A DNA stretch of 64,000 bases, taken from positions 62,001-126,000 of the forward strand of contig NZ_JAHZPU010000002.1 of assembly GCF_019929575.1 (NCBI RefSeq), written 5' to 3'. The notes under the pieces were generated by a model. The model was not told the origin of the DNA. It was given only the letters and a program-made list of their open reading frames with translations, and made no database searches. Positions 29,524 to 39,960 of the stretch are shown in pieces (within the stretch, counting starts at the first letter, position 1; every line of letters starts with the position of its first letter). Source of the DNA: Streptococcus infantis (GTDB taxonomy: Bacteria > Bacillota > Bacilli > Lactobacillales > Streptococcaceae). The position numbers and the translations under genes are program-made.

Positions 29524-31683
29524 ATGGGATTAAAACAACTTGAGGATGTAACTTACTTCCGTCTAAATAATGAAATCAACCGTCCTGTTAATGGACAAAT
29601 CATGCTCCACAAAGATAAAGAAGCCTTGGACGCTTTCTTTAAAGAAAATGTTGTGCCAAATTCTATGGTTTTTGATTCTATCACTGATAAAATCGATTAC
29701 CTTATTAAACAAGACTATATTGAAACAGCGTTTATCAAGAAATATCGTCCAGAATTCTTAGAAGAGCTTTACCAATTTATTAAGGATCAAAACTTCCAAT
29801 TCAAGTCTTTCATGGCAGCATACAAGTTTTACAATCAATATGCCTTGAAAACTAATGATGGAGAGTACTATCTTGAGAGCATGGAAGACCGTGTCTTCTT
29901 TAACGCTCTTTACTTTGCTGATGGTGACGAAGCTATCGCAATTGATATTGCCAATGAAATCATCCACCAGCGTTACCAGCCAGCTACACCTTCTTTCTTG
30001 AATGCAGGCCGTGCACGTCGTGGTGAATTGGTATCCTGTTTCTTGATTCAGGTAACAGATGATATGAACTCTATTGGACGTTCTATCAACTCAGCTCTTC
30101 AACTTTCACGAATCGGTGGTGGTGTCGGAATTTCCCTCAGCAACCTTCGTGAAGCTGGAGCACCTATCAAAGGGTATGAAGGTGCTGCTTCTGGTGTCGT
30201 ACCAGTTATGAAGCTTTTCGAAGACAGCTTCTCTTACTCTAACCAATTGGGTCAACGTCAAGGGGCTGGGGTTGTTTACCTTAACGTCTTCCACCCAGAC
30301 ATTATTGCTTTCCTTTCTACTAAGAAAGAAAATGCTGATGAAAAAGTTCGTGTCAAGACTCTTTCACTTGGTGTTGTGGTTCCAGATAAATTCTACGAAT
30401 TAGCACGTAAGAACGAGGAAATGTACCTCTTCAGTCCTTATTCTGTTGAAAAAGAGTATGGTGTACCTTTTAACTACATCGATATCACAGAAAAATACGA
30501 TGAGTTGGTAGCAAATCCAAACATCCGTAAGACAAAAATTAAGGCCCGTGATTTGGAAACAGAAATTTCTAAATTGCAACAAGAATCTGGCTATCCTTAC
30601 GTAGTCAATATCGATACTGCTAACCATGCAAATCCTGTCGATGGTAAGATTATCATGAGTAACCTGTGTTCAGAAATTCTTCAAGTCCAAGAACCAAGTC
30701 TTATCAACGATGCGCAAGAATTCCTTCAAATGGGTACTGATGTTTCATGTAACCTTGGTTCAACAAACGTTGTAAATATGATGACATCACCTGACTTTGG
30801 ACGTTCTATTCGTGCAATGGTTCGCGCTTTGACCTTTGTAACAGATAGCTCTCACATCGTTGCTGTTCCAACTATCGACCACGGAAATAGCCAAGCTCAT
30901 ACATTTGGACTTGGTGCTATGGGGCTTCACAGCTATCTTGCTCAGCAATTAATCGAATATGGATCTCCTGAGTCTGTTGAATTTACAAGCATCTACTTTA
31001 TGCTTTTGAATTACTGGACTTTGGTAGAATCAAACAATATTGCACGTGAACGTGGCATTACCTTCCACAACTTTGAGAAATCAGACTATGCAAATGGTAC
31101 TTATTTCGATAAGTATACGTCTGGTCAATTTGTTCCAAAATCTGATCGAGTTAAAGAACTCTTTGAAGGAATCTTTATCCCGTCTGCAGCTGATTGGGCT
31201 GAACTTCGTGATAAAGTTAAAGCAGATGGACTTTACCACCAAAACCGTCTTGCTGTTGCGCCGAATGGTTCTATCAGCTACATCAATGACGTGTCTGCTT
31301 CTATCCACCCAATCACTCAACGTATTGAAGAACGTCAAGAGAAGAAAATTGGTAAGATTTACTATCCTGCTGCAGGATTATCAACTGAAACTATTCCTTA
31401 CTACACTTCTGCCTATGACATGGATATGCGTAGAGTTATCGATGTCTATGCTGCTGCAACTGAGCACGTGGACCAAGGACTTTCACTTACTCTCTTCATG
31501 CGCAGTGACATTCCAAAAGGTCTTTACGAATGGAAGAAAGAAAACAAACAAACGACACGTGACTTATCTATCCTTCGTAACTATGCCTTTAACAAGGGTA
31601 TCAAATCTATCTACTACGTCCGTACCTTTACTGATGATGGTGGAGAAGTCGGCGCTAACCAATGTGAGAGCTGTGTGATTTAA
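29524..31683 (+). CDS. nrdE: class Ib ribonucleoside-diphosphate reductase, large subunit
   Basis: 719 residues, full length. It reduces NDPs to dNDPs with the radical supplied by NrdF. Seen: CFLIQVTDDMNSIGRS with the first redox cysteine, GGGVGISLSNLRE, NLCSEI with the active-site Cys, LGLGAMGLHSYL-type segment and the C-terminal tail ending CESCVI, whose CxxC hands electrons from NrdH. The N-terminal ATP-cone of class Ia is absent, as expected. AAAGGAA ribosome site. Confidence 0.97.
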   Translation: MGLKQLEDVTYFRLNNEINRPVNGQIMLHKDKEALDAFFKENVVPNSMVFDSITDKIDYLIKQDYIETAFIKKYRPEFLEELYQFIKDQNFQFKSFMAAYKFYNQYALKTNDGEYYLESMEDRVFFNALYFADGDEAIAIDIANEIIHQRYQPATPSFLNAGRARRGELVSCFLIQVTDDMNSIGRSINSALQLSRIGGGVGISLSNLREAGAPIKGYEGAASGVVPVMKLFEDSFSYSNQLGQRQGAGVVYLNVFHPDIIAFLSTKKENADEKVRVKTLSLGVVVPDKFYELARKNEEMYLFSPYSVEKEYGVPFNYIDITEKYDELVANPNIRKTKIKARDLETEISKLQQESGYPYVVNIDTANHANPVDGKIIMSNLCSEILQVQEPSLINDAQEFLQMGTDVSCNLGSTNVVNMMTSPDFGRSIRAMVRALTFVTDSSHIVAVPTIDHGNSQAHTFGLGAMGLHSYLAQQLIEYGSPESVEFTSIYFMLLNYWTLVESNNIARERGITFHNFEKSDYANGTYFDKYTSGQFVPKSDRVKELFEGIFIPSAADWAELRDKVKADGLYHQNRLAVAPNGSISYINDVSASIHPITQRIEERQEKKIGKIYYPAAGLSTETIPYYTSAYDMDMRRVIDVYAAATEHVDQGLSLTLFMRSDIPKGLYEWKKENKQTTRDLSILRNYAFNKGIKSIYYVRTFTDDGGEVGANQCESCVI

Positions 31684-31750
31684 TTCATCTCTCAAAAGTA
31701 TTACATTCACTCAATCCATTAAACGTATTTTGCTGATAAAATCATGTAAC

Positions 31751-31780
31751 AACAAAAAGTCGGGTGCCCGACTTTTTGTT
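31751..31780 (+). terminator. strong terminator between nrdE and nrdF
   Basis: A perfect 14-bp stem AACAAAAAGTCGGG-TG-CCCGACTTTTTGTT with the T-tract inside the descending arm. It separates nrdF from nrdHE. Confidence 0.85.
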
Positions 31781-31855
31781 CGATTATAGCATTGAATTAT
31801 GATAAAATAAGAATGATTATGTTATCACATTACTACACACAGAAAGAGATTTCAA

Positions 31856-32818
31856 ATGAAAACTTACTACAAGGCCATTAACTGGAATGCCATCGAAGAT
31901 GTCATCGACAAATCAACCTGGGAAAAGCTGACTGAGCAATTCTGGCTCGATACGCGTATCCCTTTGTCAAATGACTTGGATGACTGGAGAAAGTTATCGA
32001 ATAAAGAAAAAGACTTAGTAGGAAAAGTCTTTGGAGGTTTGACCCTTCTTGATACCATGCAATCAGAAACTGGTGTCCAGGCTCTTCGTGCTGATATTCG
32101 TACACCTCACGAGGAAGCTGTTTTTAACAATATCCAGTTTATGGAATCTGTCCATGCCAAATCATATTCTTCTATCTTCTCAACCTTGAATACCAAGTCT
32201 GAAATTGAAGAAATTTTTGAATGGACTAATACCAATCCATATCTTCAGAAAAAAGCTGAAATTATCAATGAAATCTACCTAAACGGAACGCCACTTGAAA
32301 AGAAAGTAGCTAGTGTTTTCCTTGAAACCTTCCTCTTCTACTCTGGTTTCTTCACTCCACTCTACTATCTAGGAAATAACAAGTTGGCTAACGTTGCGGA
32401 AATCATCAAGCTCATCATTCGTGACGAGTCTGTACACGGAACCTACATCGGCTACAAGTTCCAGCTTGGTTTCAACGAATTACCAGAAGAAGAACAAGAA
32501 AAACTCAAAGAATGGATGTACGACCTTCTCTATACTCTTTATGAGAATGAGGAAGGATATACAGAGAGCCTCTATGACGGTGTTGGTTGGACTGAAGAAG
32601 TTAAAACTTTCCTTCGATACAATGCCAATAAGGCCCTTATGAACTTGGGACAAGACCCTCTCTTCCCGGACTCAGCGGACGATGTAAACCCAATTGTTAT
32701 GAACGGGATTTCAACTGGTACATCAAACCACGACTTCTTCTCTCAAGTTGGTAATGGTTACCTACTTGGTGAAGTTGAAGCTATGCAAGATGACGACTAT
32801 AACTATGGTCTAGATTAA
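31856..32818 (+). CDS. nrdF: class Ib ribonucleoside-diphosphate reductase, small (radical) subunit
   Basis: 320 residues, full length. It carries the Mn(III)2- or Fe-tyrosyl radical. Metal ligands are visible in LLDTMQSETGV, EEAVFNNIQFMESVHAKSYS, ETFLFYSGFF and IIRDESVHGTYIGYKF. It has its own upstream region after a strong terminator, so it is not simply co-transcribed with nrdHE. NrdI, the flavodoxin needed to load manganese, is not in this window. Confidence 0.97.
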   Translation: MKTYYKAINWNAIEDVIDKSTWEKLTEQFWLDTRIPLSNDLDDWRKLSNKEKDLVGKVFGGLTLLDTMQSETGVQALRADIRTPHEEAVFNNIQFMESVHAKSYSSIFSTLNTKSEIEEIFEWTNTNPYLQKKAEIINEIYLNGTPLEKKVASVFLETFLFYSGFFTPLYYLGNNKLANVAEIIKLIIRDESVHGTYIGYKFQLGFNELPEEEQEKLKEWMYDLLYTLYENEEGYTESLYDGVGWTEEVKTFLRYNANKALMNLGQDPLFPDSADDVNPIVMNGISTGTSNHDFFSQVGNGYLLGEVEAMQDDDYNYGLD

Positions 32819-32832
32819 TACAAGACTTTAAA

Positions 32833-32868
32833 AAACATCTGACTTGTTTAAAAACTCAGATGTTTTTT
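32833..32868 (+). terminator. terminator after nrdF
   Basis: AAACATCTGA...TCAGATGTTT stem followed by TTTTTG and more T. Confidence 0.85.
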
Positions 32869-32948
32869 TGTTTTTGTTTATTTTTGTTCTTTACATTGAT
32901 TGATTTTCTAGTTTATGGTATTATAGTAATAGATATGGAGGTGATCCG

Positions 32949-33716
32949 ATGCTTAAGCAAGAAAAATTAGATACTATCTTAGAAATTGTTAATACAAAAG
33001 GAACGATCACTGTTAAAGAGATTATGAGTCGCCTAGATATTTCAGATATGACTGCTAGACGTTATTTACAAGAGTTAGCGGATAAGGATTTGCTGGTTCG
33101 TGTTCATGGTGGAGCCGAAAAACTTCGAACAGGTTCTTTGTTAAACAATGAGCGTTCTAACGTTGAAAAACAGGGGTTACAGACAGCAGAAAAACAAGAA
33201 ATTGCTCGCTTTGCCAGTCACTTAGTTGAAGAAAGAGAAACTATTTTTATCGGTCCAGGTACTACGTTAGAGTTCTTTGCACGTGAGCTTTCTATCGATA
33301 ACATCCGTGTTGTTACCAATAGTTTGCCTGTATTTCTCATTCTAAACGAGCGTAAGCTAACTGACCTAATTCTAATCGGTGGTAATTATCGTTCAATTAC
33401 AGGAGCATTTGTAGGCACTCTAACCCTCCAAGATATTGCCAGTTTGCAATTTTCAAAAGCCTTCGTTAGTTGTAATGGTATCAAGGATCAAGCTATCGCT
33501 ACTTTTAGTGAAGACGAAGGGGAATCTCAGAAATTAGCACTGGAAAATGCCAATAAAAAGTATCTCCTAGCTGACCATAGTAAATTTGATAAGTTTGATT
33601 TCTTTACATTTTACAACATTTCAGATATCGATACTATCATCACTGATTCAAAATTAAATGACGAAACGCTCCTATCCCTATCTAAACAAACTAAAATTAT
33701 CAAATCTAAACCTTAA
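32949..33716 (+). CDS. lacR: DeoR-family transcriptional repressor, LacR-like
   Basis: 255 residues. An N-terminal DeoR winged helix-turn-helix (residues ~1-58: KLDTILEIVNTKGTITVKEI then SRLDISDMTARRYLQELADKD) is followed by VRVHGGAEK and a sugar-phosphate-sensing domain with GPGTTLEFFARELS, VVTNSLPVF, LIGGNYRSITGAFVG and YLLADHSKFDK. The sequence resembles the lactose/tagatose repressor LacR that lies beside nrdHEF in pneumococcus as I recall it. No lac or tagatose gene follows here, so its target in this strain is unclear. Very strong ribosome site (GGAGGTGATC). Confidence 0.78.
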   Translation: MLKQEKLDTILEIVNTKGTITVKEIMSRLDISDMTARRYLQELADKDLLVRVHGGAEKLRTGSLLNNERSNVEKQGLQTAEKQEIARFASHLVEERETIFIGPGTTLEFFARELSIDNIRVVTNSLPVFLILNERKLTDLILIGGNYRSITGAFVGTLTLQDIASLQFSKAFVSCNGIKDQAIATFSEDEGESQKLALENANKKYLLADHSKFDKFDFFTFYNISDIDTIITDSKLNDETLLSLSKQTKIIKSKP

Positions 33717-33718
33717 AC

Positions 33719-33776
33719 TTCACAACTAGTCATAGAATATAGTAGCTGCTACTATTAATTCCATGGCTAGTTTTTT
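33719..33776 (+). terminator. terminator after lacR
   Basis: Long imperfect hairpin CAACTAGTCAT...TAGTAGC-TGC-TACTATT...ATGGCTAGTT followed by TTTTTTT. Confidence 0.7.
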
Positions 33777-33925
33777 TTCAATCAATAATTTCCTTAGTGA
33801 AATAAAGCAAAGATTTATATTGCATAAAAGCTTTATAATGAAAACAGTGCACAATGCATTTTAGGAAATGATCTCTAAAATCAATCAAAATTATAACGAT
33901 AGTAGCTAATTGATATGAACATAAA
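33777..33925. other. AT-rich gene-free spacer after lacR
   Basis: This part of the 393-bp gap between lacR and the next gene holds no frame worth reporting. A TATAAT at 33834-33839 without a clear -35 may be a leftover promoter of a lost operon. The rest of the gap is the repeat that starts at 33927. Confidence 0.4.
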
Positions 33926-33926
33926 A

Positions 33927-34105
33927 AGAGAGTGGGACAGAAATCGGTAATTCGTTAGAATTCCATTTCGTCATCCCACCTCCGCACAGTTGAGTAGAGC
34001 TGTAAAAGCTGATGAAATCAGCGTAGTAGAGCACACTCAGCCACTGCATCTTGATCAACAATCCAAAGACAATTGAGAGGCTAGGACTTTTGTCCCAGCC
34101 TCTTT
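33927..34105 (+). repeat. three-hairpin intergenic repeat, direct copy A
   Basis: About 180 bp. Hairpin 1: GTGGGACAGAAATCG paired with a CGATTTC-GTCCCAC-like arm (here with several mismatches). Hairpin 2: AAGCTGATGAAATCAGC. Hairpin 3: GAGAGGCTAGGAC-TTTT-GTCCCAGCCTC, which looks like a rho-independent terminator. Same orientation and ~90% visible identity with copy B at 35212; together they flank the unknown membrane-protein gene. Confidence 0.85.
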
Positions 34106-34109
34106 GCTT

Positions 34110-35081
34110 TTAAATCCCTATTTGAATATCTGGAAATTTATCTGAGATTAAATCCCAAAGTTCTTCCAGTTGTTCTTGAACTGTTTTAGTTGTTTTCAAA
34201 GTCATGTCTTGTTTCTTCTTGCCATTCTTACGAATATAGCAGAACTGGTAGACTTTATTTGTAATTAGGGAACGGTTAATTTTCGTTTCGACTAAATAAA
34301 GTTGCTCAACATCTCGTAGGTCTAAAGCTTGAGTCCCTTTAAAGTAAGTAATGAGATGATTCTTATAGAGAATCACCTTTAGACTCTCATCATAAAACTC
34401 TGCCAAACCAGCTAGATTTTCAACATTTCCTTGCAATTCAGGATAGGACTGATAAAGCTCTTCAAACGCTGCGATAGATTTTTTACGAAGTAGAAAGGCA
34501 CTGACTAATGTGAATAGTCCAATTCCTCCAAAAATTGCAGCACTTATGATATACCACCAGCCATCTTTTGAGTGTTCAGTCAAACTTAGATAGACACTTG
34601 AGTTCATGTTCAATGAAACAGTTGAATCAGGTTCAAGTATAGAGTCAAGAAAGCCAGACAAATCTACAATTCTATTATTTCGAGATTTGTTGTTAACATT
34701 TTTACTTAGAGGTTGTAACTGTGTACCTACTATAGTAGCTGGATTATCTATAAGTGTTTCAGTTGCAGCTTGATCCATAAGTTTTTGAATCTCTTTATCA
34801 TTTTCTTTAGCCTCTACAACTGCAAATTTACCATCACCATCATTGCTATATTGCACAAGATATAAAACACTTCCACCTTCAACTTCCCCTACAACTTCTG
34901 GATAGATATCATAGACAGTCATAGTTACTTCCTTACCTGACCGAGTGTCGTCTGAAAATGGATCCATTGGATGCTGATGATAATTCCACATGAAGACAGT
35001 TCCTGCAGAAAAAACAAAGAAAACTAATGAGAGGATAAGCCCTGAAATAAATCCTTTATTTCTTTTCTCTTTAAACATCAT
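34110..35081 (-). CDS. unknown bitopic membrane protein
   Basis: 323 residues, not recognised. Two membrane helices (residues ~11-31 and ~176-197) enclose an outside domain of ~145 mostly polar residues with no cysteine. The cytoplasmic C-terminal ~125 residues have alternating strands, ILYKNHLITYFKGTQALDLRDVEQLYLV and NKVYQFCYIRKNGKK, which recalls bacterial PH/YcxB-like domains and the gene at 57177, and end in an amphipathic helix. AAAGGAG ribosome site, monocistronic, enclosed by two direct copies of the three-hairpin repeat. Function unknown. Confidence 0.75.
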   Translation of the reverse strand: MMFKEKRNKGFISGLILSLVFFVFSAGTVFMWNYHQHPMDPFSDDTRSGKEVTMTVYDIYPEVVGEVEGGSVLYLVQYSNDGDGKFAVVEAKENDKEIQKLMDQAATETLIDNPATIVGTQLQPLSKNVNNKSRNNRIVDLSGFLDSILEPDSTVSLNMNSSVYLSLTEHSKDGWWYIISAAIFGGIGLFTLVSAFLLRKKSIAAFEELYQSYPELQGNVENLAGLAEFYDESLKVILYKNHLITYFKGTQALDLRDVEQLYLVETKINRSLITNKVYQFCYIRKNGKKKQDMTLKTTKTVQEQLEELWDLISDKFPDIQIGI

Positions 35082-35211
35082 AATCTCCTTTAGTTTGATG
35101 ATTAAATTATAGCAAAAATTCCTATAAATTTCAATAATAGTCTTTAATACAAATGCTATTAAATAGGGAAAGAAAGCGCTTATCGAAAATAATATATGAT
35201 ATTTTCAAAAA

Positions 35212-35389
35212 AGAGAGTGGGACAGAAATCGGTAATTCGTTAGAATTCGATTTCATCGTCCCACCTCCGCACAGTTGATTAGGGCTGTAAAAGCTGATGA
35301 ATTCAGCGTAGTAGAGCCCACTCAACCACTACGTCTTGCTCGACAATCCAAAGACAATTGAGAGGCTAGGATTTTTGTCCCAGCCTCTT
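35212..35389 (+). repeat. three-hairpin intergenic repeat, direct copy B
   Basis: The best-formed copy. Hairpin 1 GTGGGACaGAAATCG..AATTC-gtta-GAATT..CGATTTC..GTCCCAC pairs over almost its full length. Hairpin 2 GGGCTG...GCTGATGAATTCAGC...GCCC. Hairpin 3 GAGGCTAGGA-TTTTTG-TCCCAGCCTC followed by TTCT. It fills most of the 323-bp gap between the unknown membrane protein and ribF and may end transcription from both sides. Confidence 0.85.
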
Positions 35390-35404
35390 CTATCATTTTA
35401 AATT

Positions 35405-36316
35405 CTATTTTCTAGCTATCTTTTCATCTGCTTCTAGTTGTTTAACTAATTGATCTACGCTATCAAATTTTACCATATCACGGATACGGTCTAACCAGGA
35501 AACGATGACAGTCTCCCCATAGATATCGTCAGAAAAATCAAAGATATGAACTTCAAAACGCTCTTCCTCACCATCAAAGGTTTCATTTTTACCTAGACTT
35601 GCCATGCCACGATAGACTTTTCTCTGAATTTCAACGTCAACTGCATAAACGCCGTCAGCTGGCATATAAGTACGATCCAAAGGAACCAAATTAGCCGTAG
35701 GGAAGCCAATAGTTCGACCACGAGCATTACCATGAACCACTACACCTCTCGTAGGTAAAGGAAATCCCAGAAGTTTGCCTGCTTCTTTTACATCTCCTTC
35801 TAAAATGGCTTGGCGAATACGTGTTGAACTAATTTTTCCCTTTTCATCCTCAACTGGTGGAACAATCACTACTTCACCATGGAAGAGTTCTTTTAAATCC
35901 TCAGCTGTTTTTCTATCAGAACCAAGAGTATAGTCAAAACCAACCACAATCGTTTCTGCCTTTGCTTCCTTGACATAGGTATCAATGAATTCTTGGGCAG
36001 TCATATTTGCAACCCGACTAGTGAAATCCATCAAATACAAACTCTCAACTCCAGATCTTTTCAATCTACGTTCACGTTCACTAGCATTCAAAATATGCAA
36101 TAAGTGTTCAGGTGAGTATTGATTTAGAGTTAGTTTTGGTGATTCGTTAAAGGTTACTAGAGCTACTCCCTGTCGCTTTTCAGCTGCAATCTTAGAAGCT
36201 ATATCAAACAATTTTTGATGGCCAAGGTGAACTCCATCAAAATAACCTAATACAAGGACGTTTGGTCCTGGTGTTGCTATATCTTTTTCTGTTTTAATAG
36301 GTACTGTAATAATCAT
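35405..36316 (-). CDS. ribF: bifunctional riboflavin kinase / FAD synthetase
   Basis: 303 residues. It makes FMN then FAD from riboflavin. The N-terminal nucleotidyltransferase (FAD synthetase) domain shows VLGYFDGVHLGHQKLF, VVGFDYTLGSDR and ISSTRIRQAILEGDV. The C-terminal riboflavin kinase domain (from ~185) shows GNARGRTIGFPTANLVP with the PTAN motif and the YRGMASLGKNETF segment. The spacing and length are normal. No FMN riboswitch precedes it. Confidence 0.95.
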   Translation of the reverse strand: MIITVPIKTEKDIATPGPNVLVLGYFDGVHLGHQKLFDIASKIAAEKRQGVALVTFNESPKLTLNQYSPEHLLHILNASERERRLKRSGVESLYLMDFTSRVANMTAQEFIDTYVKEAKAETIVVGFDYTLGSDRKTAEDLKELFHGEVVIVPPVEDEKGKISSTRIRQAILEGDVKEAGKLLGFPLPTRGVVVHGNARGRTIGFPTANLVPLDRTYMPADGVYAVDVEIQRKVYRGMASLGKNETFDGEEERFEVHIFDFSDDIYGETVIVSWLDRIRDMVKFDSVDQLVKQLEADEKIARK

Positions 36317-36381
36317 AGTATTTATTATACCAGAAAAATGGCGCTTTCAAAACAATTTAGACTGAATTCAGTACATAAAAC

Positions 36382-38131
<1,750 letters not shown>

Positions 38132-38159
38132 AACTTTTCCTTCTTAAATTTTAAGGGGA

Positions 38160-38310
38160 TCAGATAAAGAAAAACCTTGCAACTGCAAGGTTTCAGTTAA
38201 GAGATTCACACAAAAGTACCAAATAAGCACTTGCTTACTTGCTTCAATCGTAGTTTCTTTTCTCTGACACCTTGTGAGTCTCTCTGGACTGCCCTTAAAG
38301 GTTAAATTTT
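38160..38310 (-). promoter_or_regulatory. PyrR-dependent transcription attenuator before pyrK-pyrD
   Basis: The minus-strand leader contains AGTCCAGAGAGACTC (38290-38276), the core of the RNA loop bound by the UMP-dependent attenuator PyrR, followed by CACAAGGTGTCAGAG. Downstream is a terminator, AAACCTTGCA-GT-TGCAAGGTTT (38193-38172) plus TTTCTTT. With UMP bound, PyrR protects the anti-antiterminator and the terminator forms. The motif match is strong; the pyrR gene is not in the window. Confidence 0.88.
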
Positions 38311-38314
38311 CACT

Positions 38315-38343
38315 AGTATACTGTATCAAACTTGAAAAGTCAA
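38315..38343 (-). promoter_or_regulatory. pyrKD promoter
   Basis: TTGACT (38343-38338), 17-bp spacer, TATACT (38320-38315), directly before the PyrR leader. Confidence 0.85.
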
Positions 38344-38379
38344 GTAAAAATAGGTAAGGTATCAGTTCATAAAAGTTAC

Positions 38380-39069
38380 TTACTTTTGTGATGAAAGAAT
38401 CTGCTCTAATTTTTGATAATCTTTAACACTATCGATTTCATAGATAGAGTTTTCTTCTAACTCTTCTACGTAAACATCTAGTTCTTTGATGTTATCTTTA
38501 ACCATATTATCCCAGTAGAGGTCAACAAACTCGCCACTTTCATAGGCCTGGTCGATAAATCCAACGATTTTCTCCGCTGTTGGAGCATCCCAGAATGACA
38601 CACCACTCAGGATGCGACCATTCTTACTATCAACAATGATATCTTGAACTTTATAATCTTCTCCGTAAACTAGGAACCATTCATTATCACAGTCTTCACG
38701 ATAAACGCTGAAGTATGTTGAACGCTCGATGTCATTTCGGAACATATTCTTGAAAAGATAGTTATCCGCATCGATAACGTAGCTGTTAGCCAACTCTTCT
38801 TTTACCAAGTAAAGTGAGTAAAAATTATTGTAATCAGCATACTTGTCGTTGAAGACCAAACGAACGCCGTATTTCTCTTTAAGGTAGTCAAACTGTTCCT
38901 TCAAATAACCTACAACGATGATAATATCATCAATTCCACGTTCTTTTAAAAATTCAATTTGATATTCAACCAAAGGTTTTTGATTAACTTTAACCAAGGC
39001 TTTGGGAGTATTTTCTGTCATGGGTCTCAAACGAGTTCCCAAACCAGCTGCTAAGATGATCGCTTTCAC
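38380..39069 (-). CDS. licC: CTP:phosphocholine cytidylyltransferase LicC
   Basis: 229 residues. It makes CDP-choline, the donor used to decorate teichoic acids with phosphocholine. The nucleotidyltransferase signature LAAGLGTRLRPMTENTPKAL occupies residues 7-26, followed by NQKPLVEYQIEFLKERG and the metal-binding DADNYLFKN. It ends the tarI-tarJ-licA-licB-licC operon, 12 bp after licB. This operon is a mark of mitis-group streptococci with choline on their walls. Confidence 0.95.
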   Translation of the reverse strand: MKAIILAAGLGTRLRPMTENTPKALVKVNQKPLVEYQIEFLKERGIDDIIIVVGYLKEQFDYLKEKYGVRLVFNDKYADYNNFYSLYLVKEELANSYVIDADNYLFKNMFRNDIERSTYFSVYREDCDNEWFLVYGEDYKVQDIIVDSKNGRILSGVSFWDAPTAEKIVGFIDQAYESGEFVDLYWDNMVKDNIKELDVYVEELEENSIYEIDSVKDYQKLEQILSSQK

Positions 39070-39081
39070 GCGCTTTCTCCT

Positions 39082-39960
39082 TTATTCTTTAATAATAATG
39101 TAAACACCAGCCATTACGATAAGTGAAGTAATGATGGTTAGTAAATTAAGGGGCGACCCCAAGAAAATTGCTGCAAACAAAACAGTCCATACTACATAAC
39201 TGACATTTAGACCAGTTGCCTTTGCTGGTTGCAATCGATTGATAGCAATGTAGTAGGCAAGGTAAGAAATCATATCAAACGCCGCAAAGACAATCAATAG
39301 ACCAAACAATTGGCCATTTGCCACTTCTGCAAATGAATGATGTGTAAAGAGTACAATGACTAAATAAGACAAGAAGGATGTGACTTGTCGAATCAAGAGG
39401 GCTTCAATTTCACTGAGATCACTTTCCATAGCAAAAGAGCTAAGAACACTTTCGCTTCCCCAAGCAAGGGCACAAATCAAGGCACATAAAATTCCGATAT
39501 AGAAAGAATTCACTTGCTCTGCTTTATAGGTCTGAGCAATAATCCCAGCAATGATTAGAAAGATACCAAAAATTGTATTTTTGGAAATCTTGTGCTTCAA
39601 AAAGAAGAAGGCAAGCAAGACTGAAACAGCAGGATAAATCGCCGAAACAGACGATGCTAGAGAACTTCCAATATACTTAACTGCATAAAGGTTGGCCTGC
39701 ATACCAATCGGTCCTGCCAGTAAAGCACCAATAATAACACTGACATTTCGAATATTCAAGAAGATTGAAAAACGTACTTTTCCTTCCTTAACTAGAAGAA
39801 AACCTAGTAAGATAAAAATACTTAGAAAGTCGTGTGCTGCCGCTACTACAAAGGGTGATAAATCAGTAAAAATTGAAAATATATAGGCACTAATAGTCAG
39901 ACCTAATCCCCAAAATACACCTGAAAGCAAACCAAAGGAAACTCCGTTTTTAGTCTTCAT
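39082..39960 (-). CDS. licB: choline transporter LicB (DMT superfamily)
   Basis: 292 residues with ten hydrophobic segments arranged as two EamA-like halves, starting GLLSGVFWGLGLTISAYIFS. It imports choline for the Lic pathway. The start overlaps the licA end by 11 bp, so the two are translated together. The identification relies on operon position as much as on sequence, since DMT transporters are alike. Confidence 0.92.
   Translation of the reverse strand: MKTKNGVSFGLLSGVFWGLGLTISAYIFSIFTDLSPFVVAAAHDFLSIFILLGFLLVKEGKVRFSIFLNIRNVSVIIGALLAGPIGMQANLYAVKYIGSSLASSVSAIYPAVSVLLAFFFLKHKISKNTIFGIFLIIAGIIAQTYKAEQVNSFYIGILCALICALAWGSESVLSSFAMESDLSEIEALLIRQVTSFLSYLVIVLFTHHSFAEVANGQLFGLLIVFAAFDMISYLAYYIAINRLQPAKATGLNVSYVVWTVLFAAIFLGSPLNLLTIITSLIVMAGVYIIIKE

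Noticed and set aside
31040-31678. 212-codon open frame inside nrdE
   Set aside because: It is the shifted-frame shadow of a strongly conserved gene, with a Leu/Ser-rich composition and no homologue recognised.
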